Source: Pyropia yezoensis (Eukaryota; Rhodophyta; Bangiophyceae; Bangiales; Bangiaceae). From it: a stretch of DNA of 64,000 nucleotides. Shown here piece by piece: positions 10,861 through 21,094 of the stretch. The DNA is taken from assembly GCA_009829735.1 (NCBI GenBank), contig CM020620.1, forward strand, positions 9,130,545-9,194,544. Reading direction: 5' to 3'. Position numbers and translations under genes: made by a program. A model generated the notes under the pieces. That model was not told the DNA's origin. It searched no databases and saw nothing but the letters and a program-made list of their open reading frames with translations. The number at the start of each line of letters is the position of its first letter. Positions within the stretch are counted from its first letter, which is position 1.

Positions 10861-11345
10861 AATTCCGACACCCAGAAGGTTTTGAGCAACTACAAATCAT
10901 GAAGACAGATGCACCAGTACTAAGGCCATTCGACAAGAGCTACCCAATCTTTGTCTCCACAAATGCGAGTGGGTATGCTGTTGGCGCTGTCCTTGAGCAA
11001 GATGACGGAATAGGACGACGCCCAGTGGCCCACTTCTCATTGACGCTGAACATCCACGAACAGCGCTACAGTATCCGTTAGCGCGAGCTGCTCGCTATAG
11101 TACAAGCCTTTTGACACTGGCGCTGCTACCTCTATGGAAGAACTTGAGAGGTGCACACCGACCTTGAGTCCCTAAGTTACCTGAAAACCCAAGAGAAGCT
11201 CAACGACCGCCAAGTCAAATGGCTAGAGCTGTTGGAGCAATTCGATTTCAAGATCATCTCCATCAAGAGCACATCCAACCCCGGAGCTGATGCTCTTTGG
11301 AGGCAACCACAAGACGCCCCCGACAAGCACGCTCCCAACCAAGAT
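10857..11345 (+). pseudogene. RNase H region of element E
   Basis: Pieces read VLRPFDKSYPIFVSTNASGY, AVGAVLEQDD, a stop at 11079-11081, RELLAIVQAF, a second stop (near 11113), then VHTDLESLSYLKTQEKLNDR and KIISIKSTSNPGADAL. This order (DAS-like motif, EL.A.V, T/DH..L.YL, NP.ADALSR) is that of Ty3/gypsy RNase H. In the first motif the usual TDAS reads TNAS, so the catalytic Asp is lost. Confidence 0.75.
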
Positions 11346-11522
11346 CTCCTTAGTCGCGTGCTAACCAAGACCACCGAACACCTGCCCAAGAAAACTGAAA
11401 TCAACAACCGAATGACCATAAGCCAAAGTGATCAAGACTTGGCCACCTTATGCCAAGAGTACAACGCGGACCCCGAGTTTGCCGACCTTGTCAAAGACCC
11501 GTAATCTCTCTAACAGCTTCAC

Positions 11523-12605
11523 ATGAGGTTGTTGAAACGAGGTGACCGTACGTGCATCCCCGTTGGTACTCTACGCCAAAGACTCTTTCATGACTGTCAC
11601 GACATCCCAAGCCAAGGGCACATGGGAGTCAAAAAAACTATGAACGCTATTGCTTCCAAATACTACTGGAAAACGATCCCGAAGAACATCCAAAGATACG
11701 TACAGTTATGTGGTTTGTGCCAGCGGGACAAGGCTGGCACCGCTTCGCCTCTCGGTCGCCTCAAACCATTAGATCCACCGAACCAACGATGGGCAAGTGT
11801 CTCCATGGACTCTATCACCCCTCTTCCACTGACCCCAAGGGGCCATAATGGCATTTACGGCATTGCCGACAGACTGTCGAAGATGATTCGACTAGCTCCA
11901 TTGAAGCCCGACTGTACTGCACCAGTCGAAGCGCAACTTTACCATGATCAGTCTAACGTCATCACGGTCTACCATCCAACGTCGTCTGCGACCGAGACTG
12001 TATCATCTTCTCCAACGTCTGGCAGTCGCTCACCCATATTCTGAAGGTCAAGATCAAGGCATCTTCGGCCCATCATCCCCAGACGGACGGACAAACAGAG
12101 ATCATGAACAAGAAAATTGAAGAAATCCTGCAAAACTTCGTGAACCATCATCAGGGCGATTGGGATCTCTTCCTTTTTGCTGCAGAAGTAGCTTTCAACC
12201 GGTCACCCAATGCGGTCACGACGTACTTCCCATTCTCCCTGAACTATAGGTTTGAACCCAGGACGGTACCGGTGGGCATCCTCGACAGCAAGGAATCGAA
12301 TCTACCAGCAGTCTCAGATTGGCTAAGCAGTCTGCAAAGCGCTCGGGAGACTGCCATTACCGCCATCAAGAAGGCCAAGGAGACTCGCTCGGCGTCCGCT
12401 AACCGCCGACGCCGACCATATACGATCGCTGTCGACGATCTCGTGCTCCTGAGCATCAAGAACCTTATGCCGGACGCCTTCCAAAGCGCTCGCAAGTTGA
12501 TGCCCAAGTTCTCGGGACCGTACCGACTTACTGAAAGAATCAACGATATTACGTTCCGTCTGGACCTTCCTCAAGCAGTCCTTGACCGAAAGGTGCACAA
12601 CGCCT
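11523..12605 (+). pseudogene. integrase of element E, broken
   Basis: An H-H-C-C zinc-binding N-terminus (LFHDCHDIPSQGHMGV ... CGLCQRDKAG) is followed by the catalytic core start (RWASVSMDSITPLP), IADRLSKMIRLAPL, a degraded centre, then in another frame HHPQTDGQTEIMNKKI with the catalytic Glu, and a C-terminal domain (KFSGPYRLTERIND, VHNASHA). Frames change near 12040-12100. The normal role is inserting the cDNA copy into the genome. Confidence 0.8.
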
Positions 12606-12693
12606 CTCACGCGTGCACGCCTTTCTCCTTGTGTGGGCTGTGTCTCTTCCCGTTGTGTGTTCTTGTCCCATGGGTCTGTTTGCTCGACCGCAG

Positions 12694-14367
12694 TACCAGA
12701 AAGTCGTCTTGAACCAGCCGGCCGACCTCAACGGGGAGTTGGTCAAACAGATGCTTATCCCTGCTTGCAAGAAATGGATCTCGGTCGCACGTAACTTGAA
12801 GGTGCGCTCCGTTTTTATCCTCGAAAGCCCGACGGCGGACGGGGTTCTTCGTCAGGGCCTATCAGATTCGGAACTGCGCAGAGTTTCTCAGACGACTGTG
12901 GGCAGCGCGTTGGACGGAACGCTGCCGGTGGGGTGCGACCCTGTTATCACCCGTGTTGCGGGCACGGCTGAGGACCAGGAGAGGGTGGACAAGCTCAACT
13001 GGGCGTGGGACCCTGCACATGTATCGAACAGCACATTCGAGATGGTTTCCCTCGTGCTGCAGACGCGCTCGGTCCATGGAGCGCTTGAAGATGTGTCGAC
13101 GTCGGCTACGGCGCCCATCCCTGCTGGGCGTGTGGGGGTGCCGGACCCGGTCGCGAGTGCGCCCGCGGCGGCTGCCCGCCCGCCGTCGGGGGCTGCGGCG
13201 AAGTCATCTCGATACAAGAAGAGGGGGGCAACTGACCTTGTCGAGCCTGTGCATCCCGTCGCGGGCTTGGAGCGCGACCTGAAGCACCACAAGTCTAAGG
13301 CCAAGTGGGACAAGGGCGTCACTATGTGCGCGACGGCTCTTATTGACAACGAGAAGCGGGCCACTGTCGTCAAGCCGCCTTGTGTCATAGGCCAGGTCAA
13401 GCCGTTCCCTGCTTGGCCACATGGAGGGGTGCTTGTCTTTGCTCAGTTTCCATTACCGTTGGACGGCAGCTGGCGCGGTGCTGGGAATTTGACGGCTAAT
13501 TGCCAGAAGGTGATGGTGTTTTCGGTTGGTGGCAGGTATGAGGTCGTCTGCACCGCCACCTAGCCGCAGGTCAGCAAGGAGACAGACGCCGTCGGCGTCT
13601 CGGAGCAGACGCTCCTCCTGACGGCGAGCCCGTCCACGACGGGGCTGGAGCTCGATACGCTCCTGAACGATGCTCTGGATGACTCCATTTCTCCTGTGAG
13701 CGCGGGGACGGCAGCAGAGAAGAGGGTGGGCGAGGGCGCCCCTGTTCACGGAGCTGCCGAGCCTGCCGCAGCGGCCCCTGGGCCCTCTGTCGTGGGGCGC
13801 GCTGTGGCTGCTTCTGCTGGGACACCGGCGGCTGCAGTACCGGCTGCTGTGGCGCGCGCTGTGGCTGCTTCTGCGGGAACACCGGTGGCTGCGTCAAGCG
13901 CTGCTGTGACGCGCGCTGTGGAAGCTTCTGAAGGAACTACGGCGGCAGGGGCCCCCGCTGCTGGGCCGCCAGCTGTGGCTGTTCCAGCGGGGACTCCGGC
14001 GGCTGCCGCTCCCGCTGAGAACCATTGAAATGTGGCAGAGGACGCTGAATCGACCGAGTACTCCCTGCGCTCTCCCCAGGGTCCGGTGCACTATGTGCCA
14101 CTATCTGAGCCGCCCAAGCACAGGTTGTTACACGCACTTGAGAGCGCCAAGGCAAGCTTGCCGCCGCTCGACGACCAGGCGGTCGAATGGGCAGTGTTGG
14201 GCAGGTCGGCGCCCTCTGTGTTCTCCATGCTGTGCACGTTCTCATGCAACTTGGAAATCGTGCGGTCCCACGAGCTGCCATGCGGGACGCGTCGGTCTAA
14301 AAACTACATCACCATCGCTTATCCGGCGTGCGACCCGGCCGAGTGTGCGCCTGTGGAGCTGGACTGA
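12694..14367 (+). pseudogene. 3' part of an unrecognised host gene, truncated and with two in-frame stops
   Basis: A pyrimidine-rich tract ending in CGACCGCAG (to 12693) looks like an intron 3' end, after which one frame opens as YQKVVLNQPADLNGELVKQM. The same frame stays open to 14367 apart from TAG (13561-13563) and TGA (14026-14028). It contains a first globular part with many hydrophobic/charged alternations, a Lys-rich stretch, a 19-residue Ala/Thr/Pro repeat and a final part ending DPAECAPVELD. I do not recognise the family. Retroelement E ends immediately upstream, so its insertion or a linked deletion probably removed the 5' exons. Small recoding introns could remove the stops, but the one I tested (13536-13569) would shift the frame. 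Confidence 0.45.
13801..13971 (+). repeat. 57-bp tandem repeat encoding 19-residue units
   Basis: Three copies begin at 13801, 13858 and 13915, each starting GCTGTGGCTGCTTCTG or close to it (the third has GAAGC). Because 57 is a multiple of 3 the units read AVAASAGTPAA-type repeats in the frame of the truncated host gene, which supports that frame having been coding. Confidence 0.7.
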
Positions 14368-15840
14368 TGAGGAAGCTCCAATGACGTGAAGTTATGTGGG
14401 CAGGAAAGGGACGCGATGGTGAGTGGGTGCGGAGAGAGGAGCTGTCGGGAGGGGCTAGGGGTGGTGGGCGAGGCGGCTGCGCCGACATCTCACGGGAGGA
14501 ATTTAGACGGCGAGTGCGACATCAGGGCAGGCTGCAGAGAGGGCAGCGGCACCGGCTGCTGCCGTCTGGGGTAGAAACCGCGGGGAGGTATGTAAATCCA
14601 TGTGTCTGAAACGCTTGAAGCGCTGGCCACAATTCGTGCGCCATGCTGGACAGGGAGCTTCTGTACCGCACCTCACATAGAAGTATGACACAGAGAGTAA
14701 CGCTCTCAACCCCAGGCTAGAGGGGGGGGGGACAAGAGGTGCACGAGATGACAGCAGCATGCAGGTTAGAACTCGAGGCTAAGTTGCGTGCATACGCATC
14801 AGGGTGGCCAAGGCACCGCCCGTCACCGCCCGTGCACCGCCGCTGCGGCTGGGATCACTGGTCAGCGCACGACGCCCTGGGCCGGAAGGTTTGCCACACC
14901 CCGTGCCAGCTGCCGCAGGTTGGGAAGTGCAGCAAGGAGGGCGCGTCTGTTTCCTCGGAGGACGCCACCATCAATAGCGCCAAATCGACGGCAGCGCGGC
15001 AAGACAGCGGCGGAGGCGACATAAGCGGCTCATGACGCGATGTGGGACCTTCGGCGACGGAGACGAAAACATGTATGACCAAGGGAGCGTCGCCCCCACA
15101 CGGCTTCGCGCGACGGTGGTTGTTTTCACCAGCTCCCTAGCGAAGACGGACAGCGTGGCAACATCACGGCCGTCACCGTCGCAGCAGGCGTGGTGGACAG
15201 ACGAGAGAGCTTCATAAGGCAGAGCGCGGGCGCCGATGTCGACGATGCGGCCATGGCCACAGACGGCCGAAGCCCGCTCGACAGGCACCTTGAACACACC
15301 GAGCTGATGGCGAGGGGGCAGGGACAAGCGACGGTGACGCCGCCAAGGCGGCCCACCATCGGCGGGTGTGCGCAGGCCTCCCTCCACCGCGGCGGCGAAG
15401 ACCGTTGGAGCCAGGTTGGAACGGACGGTTGCCCACAGTTCGGCGTGCGCGAAGGGGCTGCGTCACGCATCCTGTCGGCGGACACGCGTTGAAAAGAACA
15501 TCACCTTGCCGTATGACTGCACACGGGGATGTGAAGGCGTGTGAACACGTGGCCCCCCGGGCATCAACGTGCGTGCGGCGTGTGGTGGGCCGAATTGCAC
15601 ACGCACAGGCACGCTGGTGGTTTTCCTTTTCTCGATGTGTGCTAGAACTCCCACGGTTTGTAAAATGGAGCGCTCGAGGGGCGATTGAGATTGCAGGGTG
15701 CTTGCGCATGTTCGATTTTGAAGCACGCGTTGACATGGGATGCCGCGGTCGACGGAGGCCCGAAACACGTCCTCGCACGTGCGCGAAAAAATCGAAATGC
15801 GAGGAATCCTGGGTACACGGTTTACGACCCACTGCGCGGG
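14368..15840. other. no gene recognised
   Basis: Unique-looking GC-rich sequence. Short frames on both strands carry no recognisable domains. No tRNA, LTR end or terminal repeat was found. Confidence 0.45.
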
Positions 15841-16440
15841 TGTCGCCCCTCTTTGCCGCGCTTCCCCTCCCTCGTGGCGGCGGTGCTTCTCTGGCGTTGC
15901 CCCCCCTCTGGCCGGCGTGGCCCTCTCCAGGTGTCGCCCCTTTTTGCGGCGCTCCCCCTCCCTCGTGGCCGCCCTGCTTGTCCTGCGTTGCCCCCCCTCT
16001 GGTCGGCGCCGCCCTGTCCTGGTTTCGCCCCTTTTTGCGGCGCTCCCCCTCCCTCGTGGCGGCGGTGCTCCTCTGGCGTTGCCCCCCATCTGGCCGGCGC
16101 CGCCCTGTCCTGGTGTCGCCCCTTTTTTCGGCGCTTCCCCTCCCTCGTGGCGGCAGTGCTCCTCTGGCGTTGCCCCCCCTCTGGCCGGCGCCGCCCTGTC
16201 CTGGTGTCGCCCCTTTTTTCGGCGCTTCCCCTCCCTCGTGGCGGCGGTGCTCCGCTGGCGTTGCCCCCCCTCTGGTCGGCGCCGCCCTGTCCTGGTGTCG
16301 CCCCTTTTTGCGGCGCTCCCCCTCCCTCGTGGCCGCGCTGCTCGTCCTGCGTTGCCCCCCCTCTGGCCGGCGCTGCCCTCATCTTGTGTCGCCCCTTTTT
16401 GCTGCGCTCCCCCTCCCTCGTGGCGGTGCTTGCCTGGCGG
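15841..16440 (+). repeat. 91-bp minisatellite, about 6.6 copies
   Basis: Units beginning TGTCGCCCCTTTTT recur at 15841, 15932, 16023, 16114, 16205, 16296 and 16387, an exact 91-bp step each time. Variation is by point changes only. As 91 is not a multiple of 3, each copy rotates the frame, which is why all three plus-strand frames look open and repeat the same peptides; none is likely to be a protein. Confidence 0.9.
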
Positions 16441-17149
16441 CCACGTCTTTCTGCGGCGTCCGGCGATGTGACTGCCGACGACCGGTTTTTCGTCGCTGCG
16501 GCCACCTCTCTTTTGTGGTGCCCAAGCCTCCTTGCCGCCGGTGACCTCTCTCTGGTCGCCACTCCCCCCCTGTGCCGGACACTCCTCCCTGTTGGCGTCC
16601 AGCCCGCCCCCTCCGCAGCCCCCGCTGTGGTCACCCTTAACTTGCAGCGGTCACTCCCCCCCGGCGGCATTTATGTCCCCCTGGCCGCGCCTTTTGCGTA
16701 TGGGGGTCATCCTACCGTGGCGGCTGCAGGTGTTGTAGTCGCTGGCGGCAGCTGCGGCGGCGGTGGCAGCGTGGAGGGCAGCATGGGGGGGGGGGGGAAT
16801 TCCGGCTGGATGACGGCGGGCGCCCGGTGGGTGGCTTGTGACTTACGCGTCCTCGCGCTCGCCCTCATTTTTTGGCGGACTCACCTGTGGGTCCTGGGCT
16901 TTTTGATGGACAGCCTTCACGTCCATCAGGCGATAGCCATCCTCCTCTACCCGCTATAGGAGCCGCTGCCAGGTGGCTTTTTGCTCTCTTCTGCGCCGGC
17001 CGTGGCCAAGGGGGGGGGGGTGTCGACGATGCGGTCAGTGGTGGTGGTGCTGACGGTGGCAGCGACAATGCCGTTGCCACAGAGCGGCGTGGCGACGAAT
17101 GCGGGGGGCTAGCAATGGGGGGGGGGTAGGACGCCGGGCCGCAAGACTT
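16441..17149. other. no gene recognised
   Basis: Pyrimidine-rich, low-complexity sequence continuing from the minisatellite, with short G homopolymers (16785-16800, 17010-17020). No domain or RNA gene was seen. Confidence 0.4.
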
Positions 17150-17405
17150 CGATGACGGCGGGCGCGGTGGCGACGTCGAGGGGCAGAGCGGCGACGACGG
17201 GGGGCAGGTTGGCGACGACGGGGGGCAGGGCGGCGACAACGGGGGGCAAGGCGGCGAGGAATGGGGGCAGGGCGGCGACGACGATGGGCAGGGCGGCGAC
17301 GACGGGGGGCGGGCTGGCGATGGCGGGAGGCGGGGTGGCGACGGCGGGGGGCGGGGTGGCGACGGCGGGGGGCGGGGTGTCGATGGCGGGGGGCGGTTCG
17401 GCGGT
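17150..17405 (+). repeat. 21-bp minisatellite
   Basis: About twelve copies of a unit like GGCGACGACGGGGGGCAGGG drift toward GGCGACGGCGGGGGGCGGGG at the 3' end. In one plus frame it gives the heptapeptide RAATTGG/GVATAGG; in minus frames it gives PPPAVAT. Frame is conserved because 21 is a multiple of 3, but nothing else supports translation. Confidence 0.8.
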
Positions 17406-18487
17406 CATGGGGGGGGGTTGCGCGCCTTTTTTTGGCGCTCACTGCGGGTGCCGCCTTTTCTTGGTGTCCACTGCGGGTGTCGCTGCTTTTGCGCTCACAC
17501 AGGGGTCCGCCGGAAGAAAGGATCTCAGGTACGGCTGGGACATCGAGTAATGCCGCCACAATGGTACAATCGTGAAAACGTTCCAACTTTACTTCCATTT
17601 TCGGTTACTTGCTTGATTGCACGCACACACCCACCAACAACGGCGGACACCGCGGCTGGGCATGGTATCTGCCCCCCACCGTTCACGCAACGTCCACCGC
17701 GGGCGACCTGTTTCTTCCCCGACAGCTGGCGACCTAGAGGTGGCCGTCGGCGGACCCTCCACCCGCAACGCGACCACCGCGCTAGCGTTTGCGGCGGAGT
17801 GGCCCGCCCCGGCCCGGTCGGTGGCCTCCGCGGTGCGGGAAGCGAAGGCGGTGGTGACGTTGGTCGCAGCAGGTGCTGCTGTGGAGGGGAGGGGGCGCCA
17901 CCACTGCCGCTGCCGACAGCGTGGTGCTGGATTGGCCGGTGAAGGAGAAAGGGCGGCGGGCGCGGCTGACCGGTGCGGCCGCTCTTGTGGCGGCGACCGC
18001 CGCCGGTGCTACCTGAGGCGATAGCAGGGCGTCGACGGCGGCGACGGCGGCTGCGGGAGCGGCCAACGCGGGGCTGGACGCGACGTTGGCGACCTTCGGG
18101 GGCGGCGGCGCTCCGTTCGCCGCCGTACGTGAGGAGCGCGTGCTTGGGTGGCGTTGATAGGGGCGCTGCGGGGGGGGGGCGGCTGTGGGCCGCGGGTGAC
18201 CTGGGTGACGCGGCGGTTTGTGGCCGTGGCTCTCCTCGGCCTGGACTGTTGCAAGGGCCTCGCCGCGAGGCTTGCGGCGGTGGCGGGGGAGCCCCTTGGG
18301 GAAGAAGCCACCGCCGCCGGCGCGACTGTGCCCGGCCCCCTCCCATCGCAACCCCCCCGATTCACTCGTCCTGATAGCGACAAGGCGGTCTAGTTCGTGT
18401 GGAGACCGTGAGCAGGCACGGTTGCCCTCGCGCGCAGAGTTGGTGGTGCTTCGAGAACGGCCAAGTCCTGCTTTCACCGCCGGATGG
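17406..18487. other. low-complexity upstream region of the NTPase gene
   Basis: GC-rich simple sequence with Ala/Arg frames on both strands. It probably contains the promoter and 5' leader of the downstream NTPase gene, but no TATA box or clear splice pair could be fixed. Confidence 0.4.
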
Positions 18488-18703
18488 ATGTTGCGCCCTA
18501 TGTCCGCTGCGCATGATGTTGTGACTGTGCGACAGTGCCAGACGCCGTTGGGCCCCTCCCTCTCTTTTATTACCTATGGCGGGCCTGTGCTGCCATCCAT
18601 CAAGCTTCAGCGGCCGTTCACGTGGGCGCCGTCGCAGCTCTGCTCTCGACGTGGCGTGGTGCCTGCCGTGCGCACTCGTCGCTGGTCCTCATCCACGACG
18701 CGT

Positions 18704-21094
18704 ATGTCCGCTGCCTCAGACGATCGTGCTGATGCCAAGAGTGTTGGCGCCACGCCGGGCTTTGGCGGCGATGATTGGGCATTGCTGGACAAGGCCGGCT
18801 GGGCTGCGCTGGAAGGCGGTCGCATGGAGCCCGTATTCATTGATGTGGGCTCGGAGGATGGAGTCAAGCGCACGCCCGAGCTGGATCATCCCGCCTTGGA
18901 AGAGGTCATGACGGAGCTGCTGGCGTCCAAGTTCCGTGACACGACCATCAATGACATTGCTGCCGTATCCAAGAAGGTGTTTCAGCCCTACCCCGCGATG
19001 GTGTCTTATGTAAACGTGACGCATCTTCTTGATGCTCTGCTGGTCTTTTGGCTGGCCGTCTACCATGCTGTCACCAAGCGCCAGTTCCTGCCCAACTCCA
19101 AGGACCTGACGCGGATTCGCCTCGTCTTCCTCAGGGCGACCTCCGGCTTGGGCAAGACCCACTTTTTCAACCTACTGTGTCGCCTGCCGGACCTGATCCA
19201 GGCGTACGACCAGCTGCCTGCGCGTGAGCAGGCCAAGTATGCGGAGCGCCGCCTGGCCCTCGACTGGGCGAGCGCCAACGTCGTCTTTCCAGTTACGTTT
19301 AACGGCCTCTGCCGCCTGGACGTGTCACGCGAGTCGTCGCTGGTCAGAATGAGGGCGAAGAAGCATGATGGGTCCGCACCGCAGCTTCCCGTTTTGCTGC
19401 GGTTCCTGTTTGTCGGCATCTTCCCCGTCCACACCGCGCAGAGCTGGGTGTTGTTCCTCAAGTGCTGCAGTGCCGCGCTCTCCAAGGGGACTCTGACCGC
19501 TGTTGACGTGCGGACGGCTGCAGACGACCTCTTTGAGCGGCTGCAAGCACGCACTCCCGGCAAAGCGGTGATCCTGCTGGTGGACGAGGTTGGGGCGTGT
19601 GAGGCTCTTCCTGCGGGCCCCTTCAAGCCGTACTCCTCTGGTGGGGAAGGCGTGCGGTCCTTCCTCAGCGATTATGCCGAGCAGCGCCGTGGTCCTGCCG
19701 CGTTTTCAACCATCCTCGTCTCCCTCATGTACCTGATGACTACGCCTGTGTCCCGCCGGCCGTTGAGGTCTGGGTACTCCCTGAAGCTGATCCCGCTCCA
19801 GGACGCGGCTCGCTTCCTTCTACCTGCTCTGCGGGAGTTCTACTCTCGGGGCTCCCAGATGGTGATTGGCGGCAAGGTGGTGTTTGGGGACATGCGGGAC
19901 AAGGACCATCCGATCACCTCGCGTGTTGGTCGGCAGCGGCTCTCTGCGGTGGCGCGCTATTGCGCTTCCCTGACCTGTGGGCACTCGCGCCTCCTCGCCA
20001 ACCTTGATGTCCTCCTGCGCACTCACCAGACCGTCCCGCAGTCTTTAACGAAGGGAGCGAACATAAGTGCTCTGGTGGAGCAAGCAGCTGAAGGCAGCGG
20101 ATTGACGTGCACCACGTTGGAGTTTGCAATGAAGTCGCGGGACCTCGTGGGCATCCTGGTGCTGGGGTCGCTGATGCAGAGTTCAGCGCGGGTGCGTACT
20201 GAGGAGGGCCTCAGCACCTTGGACAAGCTCGGGTCTGATGGCAAGATCATCTTGTCGGGTCCGTTCATGTGTCGTCCCCTCATGCCGGCCTCATCGTTCG
20301 TGACCAACGTGCGGTTCTCCCGGCTCAAGCACCCGCTGATCCAGGCGTTGAAAAACATGACTGCGTGCACAGCCCACGACATTGGCACCATCTGGGAGGA
20401 CTTCCACCTCTGGTGGGAGGTCGCTGCGTCGCAAGCACGCGCACTCGACGGCAGCAACTTCACAAGATGTACGTTGTCCGAGGTGTACGCGTCTTCCCGC
20501 TCAGGTGACGGAGACGATAACATCGCGCCGACGCTTTCGACGAAAATCTTTTGTGGCTCCAGCGACATCCTGCGCCACGTGCAGCTGGACTTTGCAACCC
20601 CCAAGAAGGCGGTCGCGTCTCGAGACTTGTCGTTGCTGGTCAAGATGGCGAAGGAACCCGCCAAGCACAGTCAACTGCTGCGTACGGTGTGGAGGACGTC
20701 GACAGGGCACCCAGCCGTGGACGGTGTGATCTTCCTGCGGTGCAGTGTCGCCTACGGTCCCTACCCGAAGGATGCCCTCGTCATGGTCCTGATCTCGCTA
20801 AAGAGCACTGCGCCGGGCATGGACGGCTCGTTTAATACCAACGTCGAGGTTCCAAGGGGGTGGTCTCAAGTGCGGGGCATCTTTGGTCCTTCGTGGGAGG
20901 AGTGGAAGCAGCGCGTTGCCATGTTGTACGTCCTGCGTCGGGGTTGCTCCGGGTGTCTGGATGATGTCGGCGAGTCTGATGCGTCACGCACTATGGTTTG
21001 CGGCTTGGATGGCCTGGTGGACTTGTACGGTCGCATGATCTCTGATGTGGGCATGAGCCTTGAGCTGCTGCGGAAGGCCGAGCTGTTGTATTGA
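18704..21094 (+). CDS. Crinkler/RHS-like P-loop NTPase with C-terminal nuclease-like domain
   Basis: A long uninterrupted ORF. From ATG 18704 it gives 796 residues; an in-frame upstream ATG at 18488 would add 72 residues rich in Ser/Arg. A Walker A motif (ATSGLGKT, about residue 145) and Walker B (ILLVDEV, about 290), followed by ILVSLMYL and a SGYSL..IPL segment, indicate a P-loop ATPase. Near the C-terminus HPAVDGVIFL and, after a short loop, VLISLKST resemble the D...xhK core of PD-(D/E)xK nucleases. This NTPase-plus-nuclease layout is known for oomycete/fungal Crinklers and trypanosome RHS proteins, a family thought to derive from transposons. No LxLFLAK-type leader is present. Family placement is by motif order only. 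In contrast to its repeat-rich surroundings the ORF has no stops and balanced composition, so it is probably expressed. Confidence 0.6.
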   Translation: MSAASDDRADAKSVGATPGFGGDDWALLDKAGWAALEGGRMEPVFIDVGSEDGVKRTPELDHPALEEVMTELLASKFRDTTINDIAAVSKKVFQPYPAMVSYVNVTHLLDALLVFWLAVYHAVTKRQFLPNSKDLTRIRLVFLRATSGLGKTHFFNLLCRLPDLIQAYDQLPAREQAKYAERRLALDWASANVVFPVTFNGLCRLDVSRESSLVRMRAKKHDGSAPQLPVLLRFLFVGIFPVHTAQSWVLFLKCCSAALSKGTLTAVDVRTAADDLFERLQARTPGKAVILLVDEVGACEALPAGPFKPYSSGGEGVRSFLSDYAEQRRGPAAFSTILVSLMYLMTTPVSRRPLRSGYSLKLIPLQDAARFLLPALREFYSRGSQMVIGGKVVFGDMRDKDHPITSRVGRQRLSAVARYCASLTCGHSRLLANLDVLLRTHQTVPQSLTKGANISALVEQAAEGSGLTCTTLEFAMKSRDLVGILVLGSLMQSSARVRTEEGLSTLDKLGSDGKIILSGPFMCRPLMPASSFVTNVRFSRLKHPLIQALKNMTACTAHDIGTIWEDFHLWWEVAASQARALDGSNFTRCTLSEVYASSRSGDGDDNIAPTLSTKIFCGSSDILRHVQLDFATPKKAVASRDLSLLVKMAKEPAKHSQLLRTVWRTSTGHPAVDGVIFLRCSVAYGPYPKDALVMVLISLKSTAPGMDGSFNTNVEVPRGWSQVRGIFGPSWEEWKQRVAMLYVLRRGCSGCLDDVGESDASRTMVCGLDGLVDLYGRMISDVGMSLELLRKAELLY

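Larger units (their letters stand above)
8235..12605 (+). mobile_element. decayed Ty3/gypsy LTR retrotransposon E
   Basis: Gag, protease, RT, RNase H and integrase follow one another in Ty3/gypsy order on the plus strand, each broken by stops or frame changes. I could not find LTRs, a primer-binding site or target duplications. The 3' end stops abruptly just after the integrase C-terminal motif HNASHA, where the family would continue toward a chromodomain or GPY/F-type tail, and the next bases look like the 3' end of a host intron. The element is therefore an old, truncated copy. Confidence 0.85.

Noticed and set aside
13536..14038. Introns that would remove the stops at 13561 and 14026 in the truncated host gene
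   Set aside because: The donor/acceptor pairs I tested (13536-13569, 13696-14038, 13536-14038) all break the frame.
15366..16959. Three overlapping plus-strand frames with Pro/Leu/Arg-rich repeats
   Set aside because: All are produced by the 91-bp minisatellite, whose non-triplet period rotates one peptide through all frames.
17150..17405. CRISPR-like regular repeats
   Set aside because: Contiguous 21-bp tandem units without unique spacers; a minisatellite in a eukaryotic context.
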